A stretch of DNA of 64,000 nt from Sphingopyxis sp. MSC1_008 (GTDB lineage: Bacteria > Pseudomonadota > Alphaproteobacteria > Sphingomonadales > Sphingomonadaceae), in assembly GCF_023197165.1 (NCBI RefSeq), contig NZ_JALPRD010000001.1, positions 372,001-436,000 on the forward strand, given 5' to 3'. The position numbers and the translations under genes are program-made. Shown here piece after piece: positions 34,721-43,690 of this stretch. Each line of letters opens with the position of its first letter. The stretch's first letter is position 1. The notes under the pieces are model-generated. The model was given only the letters and a program-made list of their open reading frames with translations. It was not told the DNA's origin and searched no databases.

Positions 34721-37183
34721 CTATTGCGCATCGCGCCGCGCCTGCGCCGCTTTGGTCATCAAGCTTGGCCGCGCGTTCGCCGGATCGTCGGGCCAATTGT
34801 GCTTGGGATAGCGCCCGCGCATCTCGCGTGCGACATCGTGCCAGCTGCCGCTCCAGAAGGAGACGAGGTCGCGCGTCGTCTGGATCGGGCGGTGCGCGGG
34901 CGAGGTCAGCGCGAGCACGAGCGGCACCGGCGGGTCGCCAATCGTCGGATGGCGCGCGAGCCCGAACAATTCCTGCACGCGCACGCTGACCGTCGGCCCG
35001 CCGTCGGCGCCATAGTCGATCGGATGCCGGCTGCCGACGGGCGTCGCATAATCCGCGGGCGCATGTTTTTCGAGCAGCTGGCGCGCCGGCCAGTCGAGCG
35101 TCGCCATCAGCGCGTCGGTCAGCCTGCGATCGCCAATGTCGCGGAGGCCGCGGCACCCTGCGAGCAGCGGCTCCAGCCAGAGTTCGAGACTGTCGGCGAG
35201 CGCGCCGGTCGATAGCGCGTCGATCCCCGCATAGGAGGCGCGCTGGCGCAACGCCTGCGCCGCGGAGCCCCAGCCGATCAGCCCGAGCCCCTTGCTGTGC
35301 ACCGCCGCCATGCGCACCGCGATATCATCCTCGGCATTTTCGCTGCGCGCCGCCTGCCCGCTCGTCAGCGCGATCGCGCCGAGCCGCCGTTCGCGACGAT
35401 GATCGACGCGGTCGTTCGCGCTGTCATAGCTGCTCGCCGAATGCGCGACGATGCGGTTGGCGAACAACTCTTCGACCTCGGCCTGCGCGATCGGCGCCGC
35501 GGCGAGGATGCGCACGCCCGCGGCATGGCCTTGCGCATCGGCGATCGCGAGCCATTCGCTGCCCGCGAGCGGATCGACCGCATCGATGCGATAGGCGCGG
35601 CCGCCAACGCTCAGATATTCGCCCCGCTGCCCTGCCCGCTGGCGCGCGACGCGGTCGGGCCAGGCGGTCGCGATCCAGCCGCCGATCGAGCGCGGTTCGA
35701 CATCGCCGGTCCCGACCGCCAGCTTCTCGCCGATCGTCGCCAGCCGTCGCGCGAGGCGCCACGCGCCTTCGGAGCGCTCGTTGCGTTGTCCGCGCCAGCG
35801 CCCGAGCCGCGCCTCGACATCGACGCCGCGCCCGCCAAGCCCCGGTTCGGTCAGCAGCACCGCGAGCCGTCCGGCCATCTCGCCCTCGCCCGCGCGCGCC
35901 GCGTCGAGCAGCATATGCGCGAGCGGCACCGGCAGCGGGATCGCGGCGAGCGCCTTGCCGTGTGCCGTGATGCGACCGTCGTCGGCGAGCGCGCCGATCG
36001 CCTGAAGCCGCGTCTTCGCTTCGGAAATCGCGGCGGGCGACGGCGGGTCGAGCCAGCCCAGCTGGCGCGGATCGACGATGCCCCAGCTCGCGCAATCGAG
36101 CACGACGGGCATCAGGTCATTCTCGTGGATTTCGGGCGGATCGAAGGGCGGCATGCCCGCGGTCGCCGCGGCTTCCCACAGTCGGTAGGCGACGCCCGGC
36201 CCCTGCCGCGCCGCGCGCCCCGCGCGCTGCGTCGCCGACGCCTGGCTCGCGCGTTCGGTGACGAGCCGCGCAATGCCCGCAGCCTTGTCGAAGCGGGGGC
36301 GGCGCGACAGGCCCGCATCGATCACGATGCGCACTCCGTCGATCGTCAGGCTGGTTTCGGCGATGCTCGTCGCGAGGATCAGCTTGCGCCGCCCGTCGGG
36401 ATCGCGGACGAGCGCCTTGCGTTGTAGCGCCGGGTCGATCTGCCCATGCAAGCGGTGGACGGCGAGCGGCAGGCGCGCCTCCTCGACCGCGGTCGCGGCG
36501 CGTTCGATGTCCGCCGCGCCGGGCAGAAAGGCGAGCATGTCGCCTTCGGGCTCGTCTGCGAGCGCCTGCCGCACGGCGCCGAGCACCGACGCCTCGAGCC
36601 GGTCCTCGGCGCGGCGGCCGATATGGCGGAGGTCGAGCGGCCAGATCTTGCCCTCGCTCTTCACCACCGGCGCATTGCCGAGCAGCGCGCCAAAGCGTAC
36701 GCCGTCGAGCGTCGCCGACATCGCGACAAGGCGGAGGTCGTCGCGGAGCCCCTGCTGCGCGTCGATCGCCAATGCCAGCGCGAAATCGCCATCGAGGCTG
36801 CGCTCGTGAACCTCATCGAACAGCACCGCCGACACGCCATGAAGCTCGGGATCGGCGAGGATGCGGTTACGGAACAGGCCCGGCGTCATCACGAGCAGGC
36901 GCGTCGCCGCCGACTGTTTGCTGTCGAGACGCGTCGCATAGCCGACGCGCCCGCCGACCGCTTCGCCCATCTCCTCGGCAATGCGTTCTGCCGCGCCCCT
37001 CGCCGCGAGCCTGCGCGGCGAGAGCAGCCACACCGCACCCTCGCACCACGGCTGGTCGAGGATTGCGGGGGCGACACGCGTCGTCTTGCCCGCGCCCGGC
37101 GGCGCAACGACCACGGCGTTGGGCTTCAGCACCAGCGCCGCCATGATATCGGGCAGCACGACGTCGATCGGCAGCGACTGCAT
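34721..37183 (-). CDS. hrpB: ATP-dependent helicase HrpB
   Basis: 820 aa, full-length. DEAH/RHA helicase core: Walker A PPGAGKTT (28-35), the DEVH box in FDEVHERS, SATLDG (motif III), then the helicase C-terminal domain with SIAETSLTIDGVRIVIDAG and ATQRAGRAARQGPG; the C-terminal part matches the HrpB-specific region. RNA/DNA helicase of uncertain substrate, cytoplasmic. Its start overlaps the DUF1801 gene's stop by one base. Confidence 0.95.
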   Translation of the reverse strand: MQSLPIDVVLPDIMAALVLKPNAVVVAPPGAGKTTRVAPAILDQPWCEGAVWLLSPRRLAARGAAERIAEEMGEAVGGRVGYATRLDSKQSAATRLLVMTPGLFRNRILADPELHGVSAVLFDEVHERSLDGDFALALAIDAQQGLRDDLRLVAMSATLDGVRFGALLGNAPVVKSEGKIWPLDLRHIGRRAEDRLEASVLGAVRQALADEPEGDMLAFLPGAADIERAATAVEEARLPLAVHRLHGQIDPALQRKALVRDPDGRRKLILATSIAETSLTIDGVRIVIDAGLSRRPRFDKAAGIARLVTERASQASATQRAGRAARQGPGVAYRLWEAAATAGMPPFDPPEIHENDLMPVVLDCASWGIVDPRQLGWLDPPSPAAISEAKTRLQAIGALADDGRITAHGKALAAIPLPVPLAHMLLDAARAGEGEMAGRLAVLLTEPGLGGRGVDVEARLGRWRGQRNERSEGAWRLARRLATIGEKLAVGTGDVEPRSIGGWIATAWPDRVARQRAGQRGEYLSVGGRAYRIDAVDPLAGSEWLAIADAQGHAAGVRILAAAPIAQAEVEELFANRIVAHSASSYDSANDRVDHRRERRLGAIALTSGQAARSENAEDDIAVRMAAVHSKGLGLIGWGSAAQALRQRASYAGIDALSTGALADSLELWLEPLLAGCRGLRDIGDRRLTDALMATLDWPARQLLEKHAPADYATPVGSRHPIDYGADGGPTVSVRVQELFGLARHPTIGDPPVPLVLALTSPAHRPIQTTRDLVSFWSGSWHDVAREMRGRYPKHNWPDDPANARPSLMTKAAQARRDAQ

Positions 37184-37569
37184 CAGGCGCGCGCCGCCGG
37201 GTTGCCCAGTTCGGCGTTCAGGCGAAAGGCTGCAGCGGCAAGCGTCTCGACAGTCTCGGGCGACACCTCGGTCGCCTCGACCATCACCAGATTGCCGAGT
37301 TCATATTTGCCACTCGCCCTGATCCGCGGCTCCAGTTCGCGCAGCCTTTTGCCGCGCCAGAAGCCGATCAGCACGCGATGCTCTTCGGAGCGGATCAGGA
37401 TGCACGGACCATTCGCCATGAAAACGAGGTTCGTCCATTTGATCGTCTCTTCGAAAGGCGCCGCGCGCAGGATTGCCGCGCGCATCATTTCGCAGCGTTC
37501 GCGCTGCCAGCCCGACAGTGCAGCGATATAGGCGTCGGGGCTTTCCGCCGCTGGGCCCATCATCGCCAT
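37183..37569 (-). CDS. DUF1801 domain-containing protein
   Basis: 128 aa. The YdhG/DUF1801 pattern SPDAYIAALSGWQRERCEMMRAAILRAAPFEETIKW then FMANGPCILIRSEEHRVLIGFWRG and a final helix. Cytoplasmic, alpha/beta; related proteins bind iron or act in frataxin-like roles in some bacteria, but the function here is unknown. Coupled to hrpB by one base of overlap. Not linked in function to hrpB by any known evidence. Confidence 0.78.
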   Translation of the reverse strand: MAMMGPAAESPDAYIAALSGWQRERCEMMRAAILRAAPFEETIKWTNLVFMANGPCILIRSEEHRVLIGFWRGKRLRELEPRIRASGKYELGNLVMVEATEVSPETVETLAAAAFRLNAELGNPAARA

Positions 37570-37579
37570 CGGCGCCGCC

Positions 37580-38593
37580 TCAATAGGCGCGCGCGACGGC
37601 GAAGGCGACCGCTTCGGTCAGCGCCGACTTCGCCTGGCTGGAACTGAAACCGCCGATCGCGTCGACCGCGCGCTGACCGTAGTGGCGCGCGCGCGCGAGT
37701 GTGTCGGTGATCGTGTCGTGCTTGCGGAGCAGCGATGTCGCATAAGCGAGATCTTCGTCCGAGATCTTGTGCCCCGTGATCGCGAGCTTCCAGAACTCGC
37801 GCTCCTCGGAGCTGCCCCGCGCATAAGCGAGGATCACGGGGAGCGTGACCTTGCCATCGCGGAAGTCATCGCCGACGCCCTTGCCCATCGTTTCAGCGTC
37901 CGAAACATAGTCGATCGCATCGTCGACGAGCTGGAACGCGATGCCGAGGTTGCGGCCATAGGCGTCGAGCGCGGCCTCCGTCGCCTCGTCGCGCTCGGCG
38001 ACGACTGCTGCGATCTTGCACGCCGCGGCGAACAACTCGGCGGTCTTGGCGTTGATGATCGCGAGATACTGATCCTCGCTCGTTTCGATCCGGCGCTGTG
38101 CGGAGAGCTGGTTGACCTCGCCCTCCGCGATCACCGCCGACGCGCGGCTGAGGATCTTGAGCACCTTCAGCGAGCCGTCCTCGACCATCACCTCGAACGC
38201 GCGGCTGAACAGGAAATCGCCGACGAGCACCGAGGCGCTGTTGCCCCAGATCAGGTTCGCGGTCTTGCGCCCGCGGCGCAGGTCCGATTTGTCGACGACA
38301 TCGTCGTGAAGCAGCGTTGCGGTGTGGATGAACTCGACCGCGGCGGCGAGCTTGCAGTGGCGGCGCCCCGGATAGTCGAGCAGCTTGCCGCACGCGAGCG
38401 TCAGCATCGGCCGCATGCGTTTGCCGCCGCCCGCGATCAAATGGCCCGCGAGTTCGGGGATCAGCGGCACTTCGGACTGCATCCGGTCGAGAATGACCGA
38501 ATTCACCTCGTTCATGTCGGCGGCGACGAGCGCCATCATCGGGTCGAGCGAGGGCGGCCGGTCGCCGTGGAGCTGATGGATTTCCGCAGTCAT
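37580..38593 (-). CDS. ispB: Polyprenyl (octaprenyl-type) diphosphate synthase
   Basis: 337 aa. First aspartate-rich motif DDVVD at 97-101, second in FQLVDDAIDYVSD (near 226), plus GGGKRMRPML for substrate binding. Trans-type long-chain prenyl transferases of this size make the side chain of ubiquinone; chain length is not predictable by eye. ATG 38593 follows the family start (MTAEIHQLHG...); the much longer frame to 39001 is antisense to the chorismate mutase gene. Divergent from the chorismate mutase. Confidence 0.9.
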   Translation of the reverse strand: MTAEIHQLHGDRPPSLDPMMALVAADMNEVNSVILDRMQSEVPLIPELAGHLIAGGGKRMRPMLTLACGKLLDYPGRRHCKLAAAVEFIHTATLLHDDVVDKSDLRRGRKTANLIWGNSASVLVGDFLFSRAFEVMVEDGSLKVLKILSRASAVIAEGEVNQLSAQRRIETSEDQYLAIINAKTAELFAAACKIAAVVAERDEATEAALDAYGRNLGIAFQLVDDAIDYVSDAETMGKGVGDDFRDGKVTLPVILAYARGSSEEREFWKLAITGHKISDEDLAYATSLLRKHDTITDTLARARHYGQRAVDAIGGFSSSQAKSALTEAVAFAVARAY

Positions 38594-38701
38594 AACGCGG
38601 CGAGCCTTGGCGCCGCGGTCACGATTTTGCAACGACTTTCGGCTTGCTTTGAAGGCCCGCCCGGTGCCAAGCGTGCCGGAGAAGAGAGGAATCGCGCACC
38701 C

Positions 38702-38986
38702 ATGGACGACCAACTGAGCCGCTATCGCCAGAGCATCGACAATATCGACGCCGCGCTCGTCTATATGCTCGCCGAACGGTTCAAGGTGACCAAGGCGGTC
38801 GGCGAGCTCAAGGCGCGCGAGGGCCTGCCCCCCGCCGACCCCGGCCGCGAGGAGCGGCAGATCGAACGGCTGCGTGAGCTGGCCCGCGATGCAGACCTCG
38901 ATCCCGATTTCACCGAGAAGTTCCTGCGCTTCATCATCGAAGAGGTGATCCGCCATCACCAGAAAGTCCGCGAGGCTGGGGCATGA
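38702..38986 (+). CDS. Chorismate mutase, AroQ class
   Basis: 94 aa, an all-helical AroQ monofunctional chorismate mutase: RYRQSIDNIDAALVYMLAERFKVTKAVG with the catalytic arginine/lysine pattern, then EERQIERLRELA and FIIEEVIRHHQKVRE. It converts chorismate to prephenate for Phe/Tyr synthesis. Cytoplasmic. Coupled to the GST downstream by a four-base overlap (ATGA). A second small chorismate mutase gene is at 55306. Confidence 0.88.
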   Translation: MDDQLSRYRQSIDNIDAALVYMLAERFKVTKAVGELKAREGLPPADPGREERQIERLRELARDADLDPDFTEKFLRFIIEEVIRHHQKVREAGA

Positions 38987-39678
38987 GCACTGACCATCCA
39001 ATCTTCGCCCGCTGGCCGGCGCAGCACCCCGACCGGATTCAGCTTTTCTCCGCGCCGACGCCGAACGGCGTGAAGGCGGGCATCATGCTCGAAGAAACCG
39101 GCCTCGCTTACGAACCGCACCGGATCGACATCATGGCGAACGAGAGCCATGACCCGGCGTTCCTCGCGCTCAACCCCAATGGCAAGATCCCGGCGATCTA
39201 CGATCCGCAAGGCCCCGGCGGAAAGCCGCTCGCGCTGTTCGAATCGGGCGCGATCCTGATCTACCTCGCCGACAAGAGCGGGCTGTTCTTGTCCGCCGAC
39301 CCGGCAACGCGCTACGAAACGATCCAGTGGGTGATGTGGCAGATGGGCGGCGTCGGCCCGATGTTTGGCCAACTCGGTTTCTTCCACAAATTCGCCGGCC
39401 GCGAATATGAGGACAAGCGCCCACGCGACCGCTACGCGGCCGAATCCGCGCGCCTGCTCGGCGTGCTCGACGAACGGCTGGCGGAGCGGACGTGGGTGAT
39501 GGGCGACGACTATAGCATCGCCGACATTTCGCTGCTCGGCTGGGTCCGTAATTTGATCGGATTTTACGAAGCGCGCGAGATTGTCGGATTCGACCGGTTC
39601 AGCCACGTCCAGGCATGGCTCGATCGCGGCCTTGCCCGCCCCGCGGTCCAACGCGGGCTGGAAGTCACCGCGGCTTGA
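38983..39678 (+). CDS. Glutathione S-transferase family protein (YfcG/Ure2p-like)
   Basis: 231 aa. N-terminal thioredoxin-fold domain (FSAPTPNGVKAGIMLEETGL; NPNGKIPAIYD; ESGAILIYLAD), C-terminal helical domain (IQWVMWQMGGVGPMFGQL; VMGDDYSIADISLLGW). The YfcG/Ure2p-like class lacks a Cys/Ser at the first-turn position typical of other GSTs and acts as disulfide reductase with glutathione. It overlaps the chorismate mutase gene; its stop overlaps the next gene's TTG start. Confidence 0.88.
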   Translation: MSTDHPIFARWPAQHPDRIQLFSAPTPNGVKAGIMLEETGLAYEPHRIDIMANESHDPAFLALNPNGKIPAIYDPQGPGGKPLALFESGAILIYLADKSGLFLSADPATRYETIQWVMWQMGGVGPMFGQLGFFHKFAGREYEDKRPRDRYAAESARLLGVLDERLAERTWVMGDDYSIADISLLGWVRNLIGFYEAREIVGFDRFSHVQAWLDRGLARPAVQRGLEVTAA

Positions 39679-40397
39679 AGCGAAAGCCATTCGTCGGGGG
39701 GCTCGCGATCCTTCTCGCCGCGACATCGATTCCCGTCGCCGGGAAAGCGCAGCCCGACGGCGGCGGCGACCGCGACTTTCCCGAACTGCATGGCGAGCTG
39801 ATCCATTCCGATGTGCCGCTCTATGGCTATGAAGACGATCTGGTCCCGGAGCATTTTTCCGACGATGACGGCAGCTTTGGCTGCATGAGCCGCGTTGCGA
39901 CGGGCGACTGGACGATCAAGCGCAGCGACGCGGCCGAAAACGACGAGCCCGAATGGCTGCGCTTTGGCAATTATGGCGTTTTCCATTGCGCTATTGTCGA
40001 GAGCGGCCCCTCGGACCGCGATCGGCTGGAAACGAGCGGTTATCGCTACTCCTTTTTCGTTCAAATCGGAAAGACCAATTTCGCCGGCAAGCCGGTCGAA
40101 TTATGGATCCTGCAATCGGGAATGCGGCCGGGCAGCGACTATCTTCTTCTCGCTCGTGCCCCCGGTGACAGCCTGATCGAATCCTTCGACGTCCTGCAAA
40201 GACGATGCCCCGCCGCGAACCGGCGCGAGGGCCCGCTAATGGACGTCTGGAGCACCCGATATTGCAGCATCAATTCGCGTCGGGACCTGATCGCCCTGGC
40301 GAAGGCGATGGCGAAGGAACCCGTGTTGGCCAAATTGACGTTCGTCGGACCGGCCGCTGCCGAGGTCGAAGCCGAAGCGGAACCGCCGGCCAACTGA
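39675..40397 (+). CDS. Hypothetical secreted protein with TTG start
   Basis: 240 aa. Signal peptide MKRKPFVGGLAILLAATSIP with cleavage near AGKAQ; mature protein carries four cysteines (SFGCMS, FHCAI, RRCPAA, RYCSIN), which may form two disulfides. No family recognised. The TTG at 39675 overlaps the preceding GST's TGA (TTGA), so translation restart is likely; the upstream in-frame ATG at 39615 would spoil the signal peptide. Function unknown. Confidence 0.6.
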   Translation: MKRKPFVGGLAILLAATSIPVAGKAQPDGGGDRDFPELHGELIHSDVPLYGYEDDLVPEHFSDDDGSFGCMSRVATGDWTIKRSDAAENDEPEWLRFGNYGVFHCAIVESGPSDRDRLETSGYRYSFFVQIGKTNFAGKPVELWILQSGMRPGSDYLLLARAPGDSLIESFDVLQRRCPAANRREGPLMDVWSTRYCSINSRRDLIALAKAMAKEPVLAKLTFVGPAAAEVEAEAEPPAN

Positions 40398-40403
40398 CCC
40401 CCA

Positions 40404-41810
40404 TCATCCCGCCGGCAGCCTCAGCCGCACGAGCAATCCGCCCAGATCTTCGCTCTCTTCGAGCGCGATGCTGCCGCCATAGATTTCGGCGACGTCGCGC
40501 ACGATCGCCAGTCCCAGCCCCGTCCCCGGCTTGCCGCTGTCGAGGCGGACGCCGCGATCGATGACGCGGTCACGGTCGGCTAGCGAAATCCCCGCGCCAT
40601 CGTCTTCGATCAGGATTTCCGCCATCCCGTCTTCGCGGCCGACGGTAACAAAGACGCTGCCACCGCCATATTTGGCCGCGTTTTCGAGCAAATTGCCGAC
40701 GAGTTCGTCGAGATCCTGCCGCTCGACGCGCACGACGACGGTCTTGTCGCCCGCCGCATCGAGCCGCGCATCGGGGTAGAGCGCGGCGACCGCGCGCGAC
40801 ACGCTGTTCACGCTGTCCCAGACGGTCGCACGCGCCTGTGCCGCGCCGCGCCGCCCGACCGCGCGCGCGCGCGCGAGGTGGTGGTCGACCTGCCGCTGCA
40901 TCGTCGCGGCCTCGCGCCGCACGGTCTCGGCAAGCTCCGACGTCGAGCTCGTCGCGCTGTTGACGAGCACGGTCAGCGGGGTTTTCAGCGCATGTGCGAG
41001 ATTGCCCGCGTGCAGCCGCGCCTCCTCGGCCTGTTTTTCGTTATGCGCGAGCAGCGCGTTGAGTTCGTCGACCATCGGCTGCACCTCGAGCGGCAAAGGC
41101 GCATCGACGCGGCGGTTCTGCCCGCCGCGCATCGCCGCGATCGCGCGGCGGATGTGGCGCAGCGGCCACAGGCCGTAAAAGGTCTGGAGCGCAGCGAGGA
41201 TGATGAGCCCGAGGCCGAGCAGCGCAAGGCTGGGAATCAGCGTCGCGCGTACCGCGCGATTCTGGGTGTCGAGGGCTTCGCGCGACTGCGCAATCTGGAA
41301 CCGCCAGCTGGTCTTGCTGCCCGGCAGGATGACGTTGCGTTCGAGCACGCGCAGTTCCTCGTCGGGAAACTGGGTGCTGTCGTACGTGTGGATCTGGTTG
41401 TCGATATGCGGCGTCGGCGCCTTGAGCGAGCGTTCCCACAGCGAGCGCGAGCGATAGGGTTCCTGATTGCCGCCGCTGATCTGCCAATAAAGCCCGCTAT
41501 AGGGCTCGAGGAAGCGCTGGTCGCCGAGCGGCTCGACCAGCCGCACTTCGCCATCGGGGCCGATCTCCGACGAGCGGATCATCGCGATCAGCACATATTC
41601 GAGACTCGAATCGAAATTGCGCGTGATCGCGCCGGTCAGCACGCGGTCGAGCGCAAAGCCGCCGCCGATCAGCAGCACCGAAATCCACAGCGCCGCGATC
41701 GCGATCATGCGGCGCGCGAGCGAGCCGGTGATTCGGCTGGTCAGCGCCCCCGGTTTTTCCGTCGCGTCCGGGTCCTCCACGACTGCCGGGGCGACGTCGG
41801 CTTCCGTCAC
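40404..41810 (-). CDS. PhoQ-like sensor histidine kinase
   Basis: 468 aa. Membrane helices at about 34-55 and 190-212 flank a periplasmic sensor region of about 130 residues; a HAMP-like linker (213-265) leads to the HisKA domain with H273 (LAHALKTPLTVLVN) and an HATPase domain with N box (LLENAAKYGG), DDGAGIS and GTGLGLAIV. Classical orthodox kinase of the PhoQ/EnvZ style. Three bases after its response regulator on the same strand. The stimulus is unknown. Confidence 0.9.
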   Translation of the reverse strand: MTEADVAPAVVEDPDATEKPGALTSRITGSLARRMIAIAALWISVLLIGGGFALDRVLTGAITRNFDSSLEYVLIAMIRSSEIGPDGEVRLVEPLGDQRFLEPYSGLYWQISGGNQEPYRSRSLWERSLKAPTPHIDNQIHTYDSTQFPDEELRVLERNVILPGSKTSWRFQIAQSREALDTQNRAVRATLIPSLALLGLGLIILAALQTFYGLWPLRHIRRAIAAMRGGQNRRVDAPLPLEVQPMVDELNALLAHNEKQAEEARLHAGNLAHALKTPLTVLVNSATSSTSELAETVRREAATMQRQVDHHLARARAVGRRGAAQARATVWDSVNSVSRAVAALYPDARLDAAGDKTVVVRVERQDLDELVGNLLENAAKYGGGSVFVTVGREDGMAEILIEDDGAGISLADRDRVIDRGVRLDSGKPGTGLGLAIVRDVAEIYGGSIALEESEDLGGLLVRLRLPAG

Positions 41811-41813
41811 GGC

Positions 41814-42476
41814 TTACTGCGGGTCGTCGAGTTGGTAGCCAAGGCCGCGGATCGTCGTGATGATGTCAGCGCCCAATTTCTTGCGGATGCGCGTCACGAA
41901 CACCTCAATCGTATTCGAATCGCGGTCGAAATCCTGATCGTAGATATGCTCGATCAGTTCGGTGCGCGACACGACCTTGCCCTTGTGGTGCAGCAGGTAC
42001 GACAGCAGTTTATATTCCTGCGCGGTCAGCTTTACCGGTTCGCCCGCGAGCGTGACGCGGCCCGAGCGCGTGTCGAGGCGAACGGCGCCCGCGATCAGCT
42101 CGCTCGAGGCATTGCCCGCGGCGCGGCGGATCAGCGCGCGCAGGCGGGCGATCAGCTCTTCGGTCTGGAACGGCTTGGCAAGATAGTCGTCGGCACCCGC
42201 GTCGAGCCCCGCCACCTTGTCGGACCAGCTGTCGCGCGCGGTGAGGACGAGCACCGGAAAGTTGCGCTTTTCGCGGCGCCAGCGGTCGAGCACGGTCAGC
42301 CCGTCGATCTCGGGCAGGCCGAGGTCGAGGATCGCGGCGTCGTAATTTTCAGTCGAGCCGAGGAAGTGGCCATCCTCGCCATCGGTCGCAAGGTCGACGG
42401 CATAGCCGGCGCCCTCCAGCGTCGCCTTCAGCTGCGGGCCCAGCGTGGGTTCGTCTTCGACAATCAAAATCCGCAT
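41814..42476 (-). CDS. OmpR/PhoP family response regulator
   Basis: 220 aa. Receiver domain with E7-D8 and phosphorylation site D51 (AAILDLGLPEIDG), K100-region in GADDYLAKPFQT, and winged-helix domain ending NTIEVFVTRIRKKLG..TTIRGLGYQL. Forms a two-component system with the overlapping downstream kinase; a PepSY-domain protein gene is directly upstream, 114 bases away. The PepSY link suggests envelope or cation sensing, as in PhoP/PhoQ. Confidence 0.9.
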   Translation of the reverse strand: MRILIVEDEPTLGPQLKATLEGAGYAVDLATDGEDGHFLGSTENYDAAILDLGLPEIDGLTVLDRWRREKRNFPVLVLTARDSWSDKVAGLDAGADDYLAKPFQTEELIARLRALIRRAAGNASSELIAGAVRLDTRSGRVTLAGEPVKLTAQEYKLLSYLLHHKGKVVSRTELIEHIYDQDFDRDSNTIEVFVTRIRKKLGADIITTIRGLGYQLDDPQ

Positions 42477-42590
42477 TCAGGCGCCTTTCCGTTGCGCACC
42501 GGGCAGCCCGGCCGCATGTTTCGACTGTGTATCAAGTCCGAACGATCATCGCAAAATCTCGTTGCGACGAAATGTCGGTTCATTGGAATG

Positions 42591-42899
42591 TCAGGGTTTG
42601 CGTCCCACGATCCGGCCGGTGCGGGCATCGACATAGACGACGACGACCTGGTTGCCGTCCATGAATTTCAGCGCATAGATCATCCGCCCTGCATCGAACT
42701 GCGGGCCGCCGAGATAGGTCATGTCATTATAGGGCGGGCGCGAGCGGACGTCGGCGATCAGCTTGTTGAGCGGGATAACCTGTCCCTGTGCCGCGGCTTC
42801 GCGCAGATTGTCCTGGTCGCGGTTGCCGCGCGCGGCCGCGGGCGCGCCTGCCGAGAGCAGCAGCGCGGAGATGAGGGAGAGGGTCAGTGTACGGATCAT
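42591..42899 (-). CDS. PepSY domain secreted protein
   Basis: 102 aa. Signal peptide (to AAAR, about 23) followed by one PepSY-type unit: GQVIPLNKLIADVRSR, AGRMIYALKFMDGNQVVVVYVDARTGRIVGRK. Periplasmic small domains of this type often lie next to PhoP/PhoQ-style two-component systems and may modulate the sensor. The gene precedes the response regulator on the same strand, suggesting a three-gene operon. Confidence 0.8.
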   Translation of the reverse strand: MIRTLTLSLISALLLSAGAPAAARGNRDQDNLREAAAQGQVIPLNKLIADVRSRPPYNDMTYLGGPQFDAGRMIYALKFMDGNQVVVVYVDARTGRIVGRKP

Positions 42900-42986
42900 G
42901 GCCGTTTCTCTAACGCGAAAGCATTGAATAGGCGATGAATGGCCGGGTCAGCTCCGGTTTCGGTTCGTGCCATGGCCGGAAGGCCA

Positions 42987-43061
42987 TGGTGGGCGCGACA
43001 GGGATTGAACCTGTGACCCCACCCGTGTGAAGGGTGTGCTCTACCGCTGAGCTACGCGCCC
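42987..43061 (-). tRNA. tRNA-Val (anticodon CAC)
   Basis: 75 nt including encoded CCA. On the minus strand the acceptor stem GGGCGCG pairs with CGCGCCC, followed by A and CCA. The D arm contains GCTCAGCGGTAGAGC. The anticodon stem CACCC / GGGTG encloses the loop TTCACAC, giving anticodon CAC (Val, GUG). The T arm contains GGTTCAATCC. Confidence 0.93.
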
Positions 43062-43245
43062 GATCGGGGCGGACCAATGGTCCGGCGTCCGAAAGCTGGA
43101 CGTCCATAGCCGCTGCGACGGTGATTGCAACGGGCATTTGCTCAATCTTCACGCACAAACCGCATGGATCCCACCCGGCAGATACAAATCGGGCCGCAGC
43201 TTGCGCCACGGCCCGAGATGGTTTCACCAGAAGGTGCCTGTCAAC

Positions 43246-43518
43246 TTAGTTGACGGCGTCCTTAAGGGCCTTGCCGGCCTTGAACTTCGGCTGGTTCGAC
43301 GCCGCGATGGTCATCGTTTCGCCGGTGCGCGGGTTGCGGCCGGTCGATGCCTTGCGCTTGCTGACTGCGAAAGTGCCGAAGCCGACGAGACGGACTTCGC
43401 CGCCCTTCTTCAGCGAACCGGTGATCGCGTCGAACACGGCTTCAACCGCTTTGCTCGCGTCACCCTTGGTCAGGCCGCTCGAGTCAGCGACGGCGGCGAT
43501 CAGGTCTTGTTTGTTCAT
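43246..43518 (-). CDS. hupB: HU family DNA-binding protein
   Basis: 90 aa, full length. MNKQDLIAAVADSSGLTKGD...VEAVFDAI and LVGFGTFAVSKRKASTGRNPRTGE with the DNA-binding beta-arms. Nucleoid-associated bending protein, abundant in the cytoplasm. Positioned downstream of lon on the same strand, a common arrangement in proteobacteria. A terminator lies between them. Confidence 0.95.
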   Translation of the reverse strand: MNKQDLIAAVADSSGLTKGDASKAVEAVFDAITGSLKKGGEVRLVGFGTFAVSKRKASTGRNPRTGETMTIAASNQPKFKAGKALKDAVN

Positions 43519-43613
43519 GCCTAAGGAACCCCTGCAATATGGTTGGTTTAATGATTCTCATGGCCCGAAGCCATGGCGCGTCACTAACGATGTTTAACCC
43601 CGCCTTGTCAAAG

Positions 43614-43636
43614 CAAAAAAGGGCGCAAAACGCCCC
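43614..43636 (-). terminator. Rho-independent terminator after lon
   Basis: On the minus strand GGGGCG-TTTT-GCGCCC followed by TTTTTT, located about 55 bases after the lon stop codon and before the hup gene. A second GGGGCG/CGCCCC pair around it could add stability. Confidence 0.75.
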
Positions 43637-43690
43637 AAAACGTCGATTTTGCGACGAATTTGGGGCGAAATGCCGTCAGGCGGCGATGAC

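Noticed and set aside
40878-42938. 686-residue open frame on the plus strand
   Set aside because: Antisense to a kinase, regulator and PepSY gene at once.
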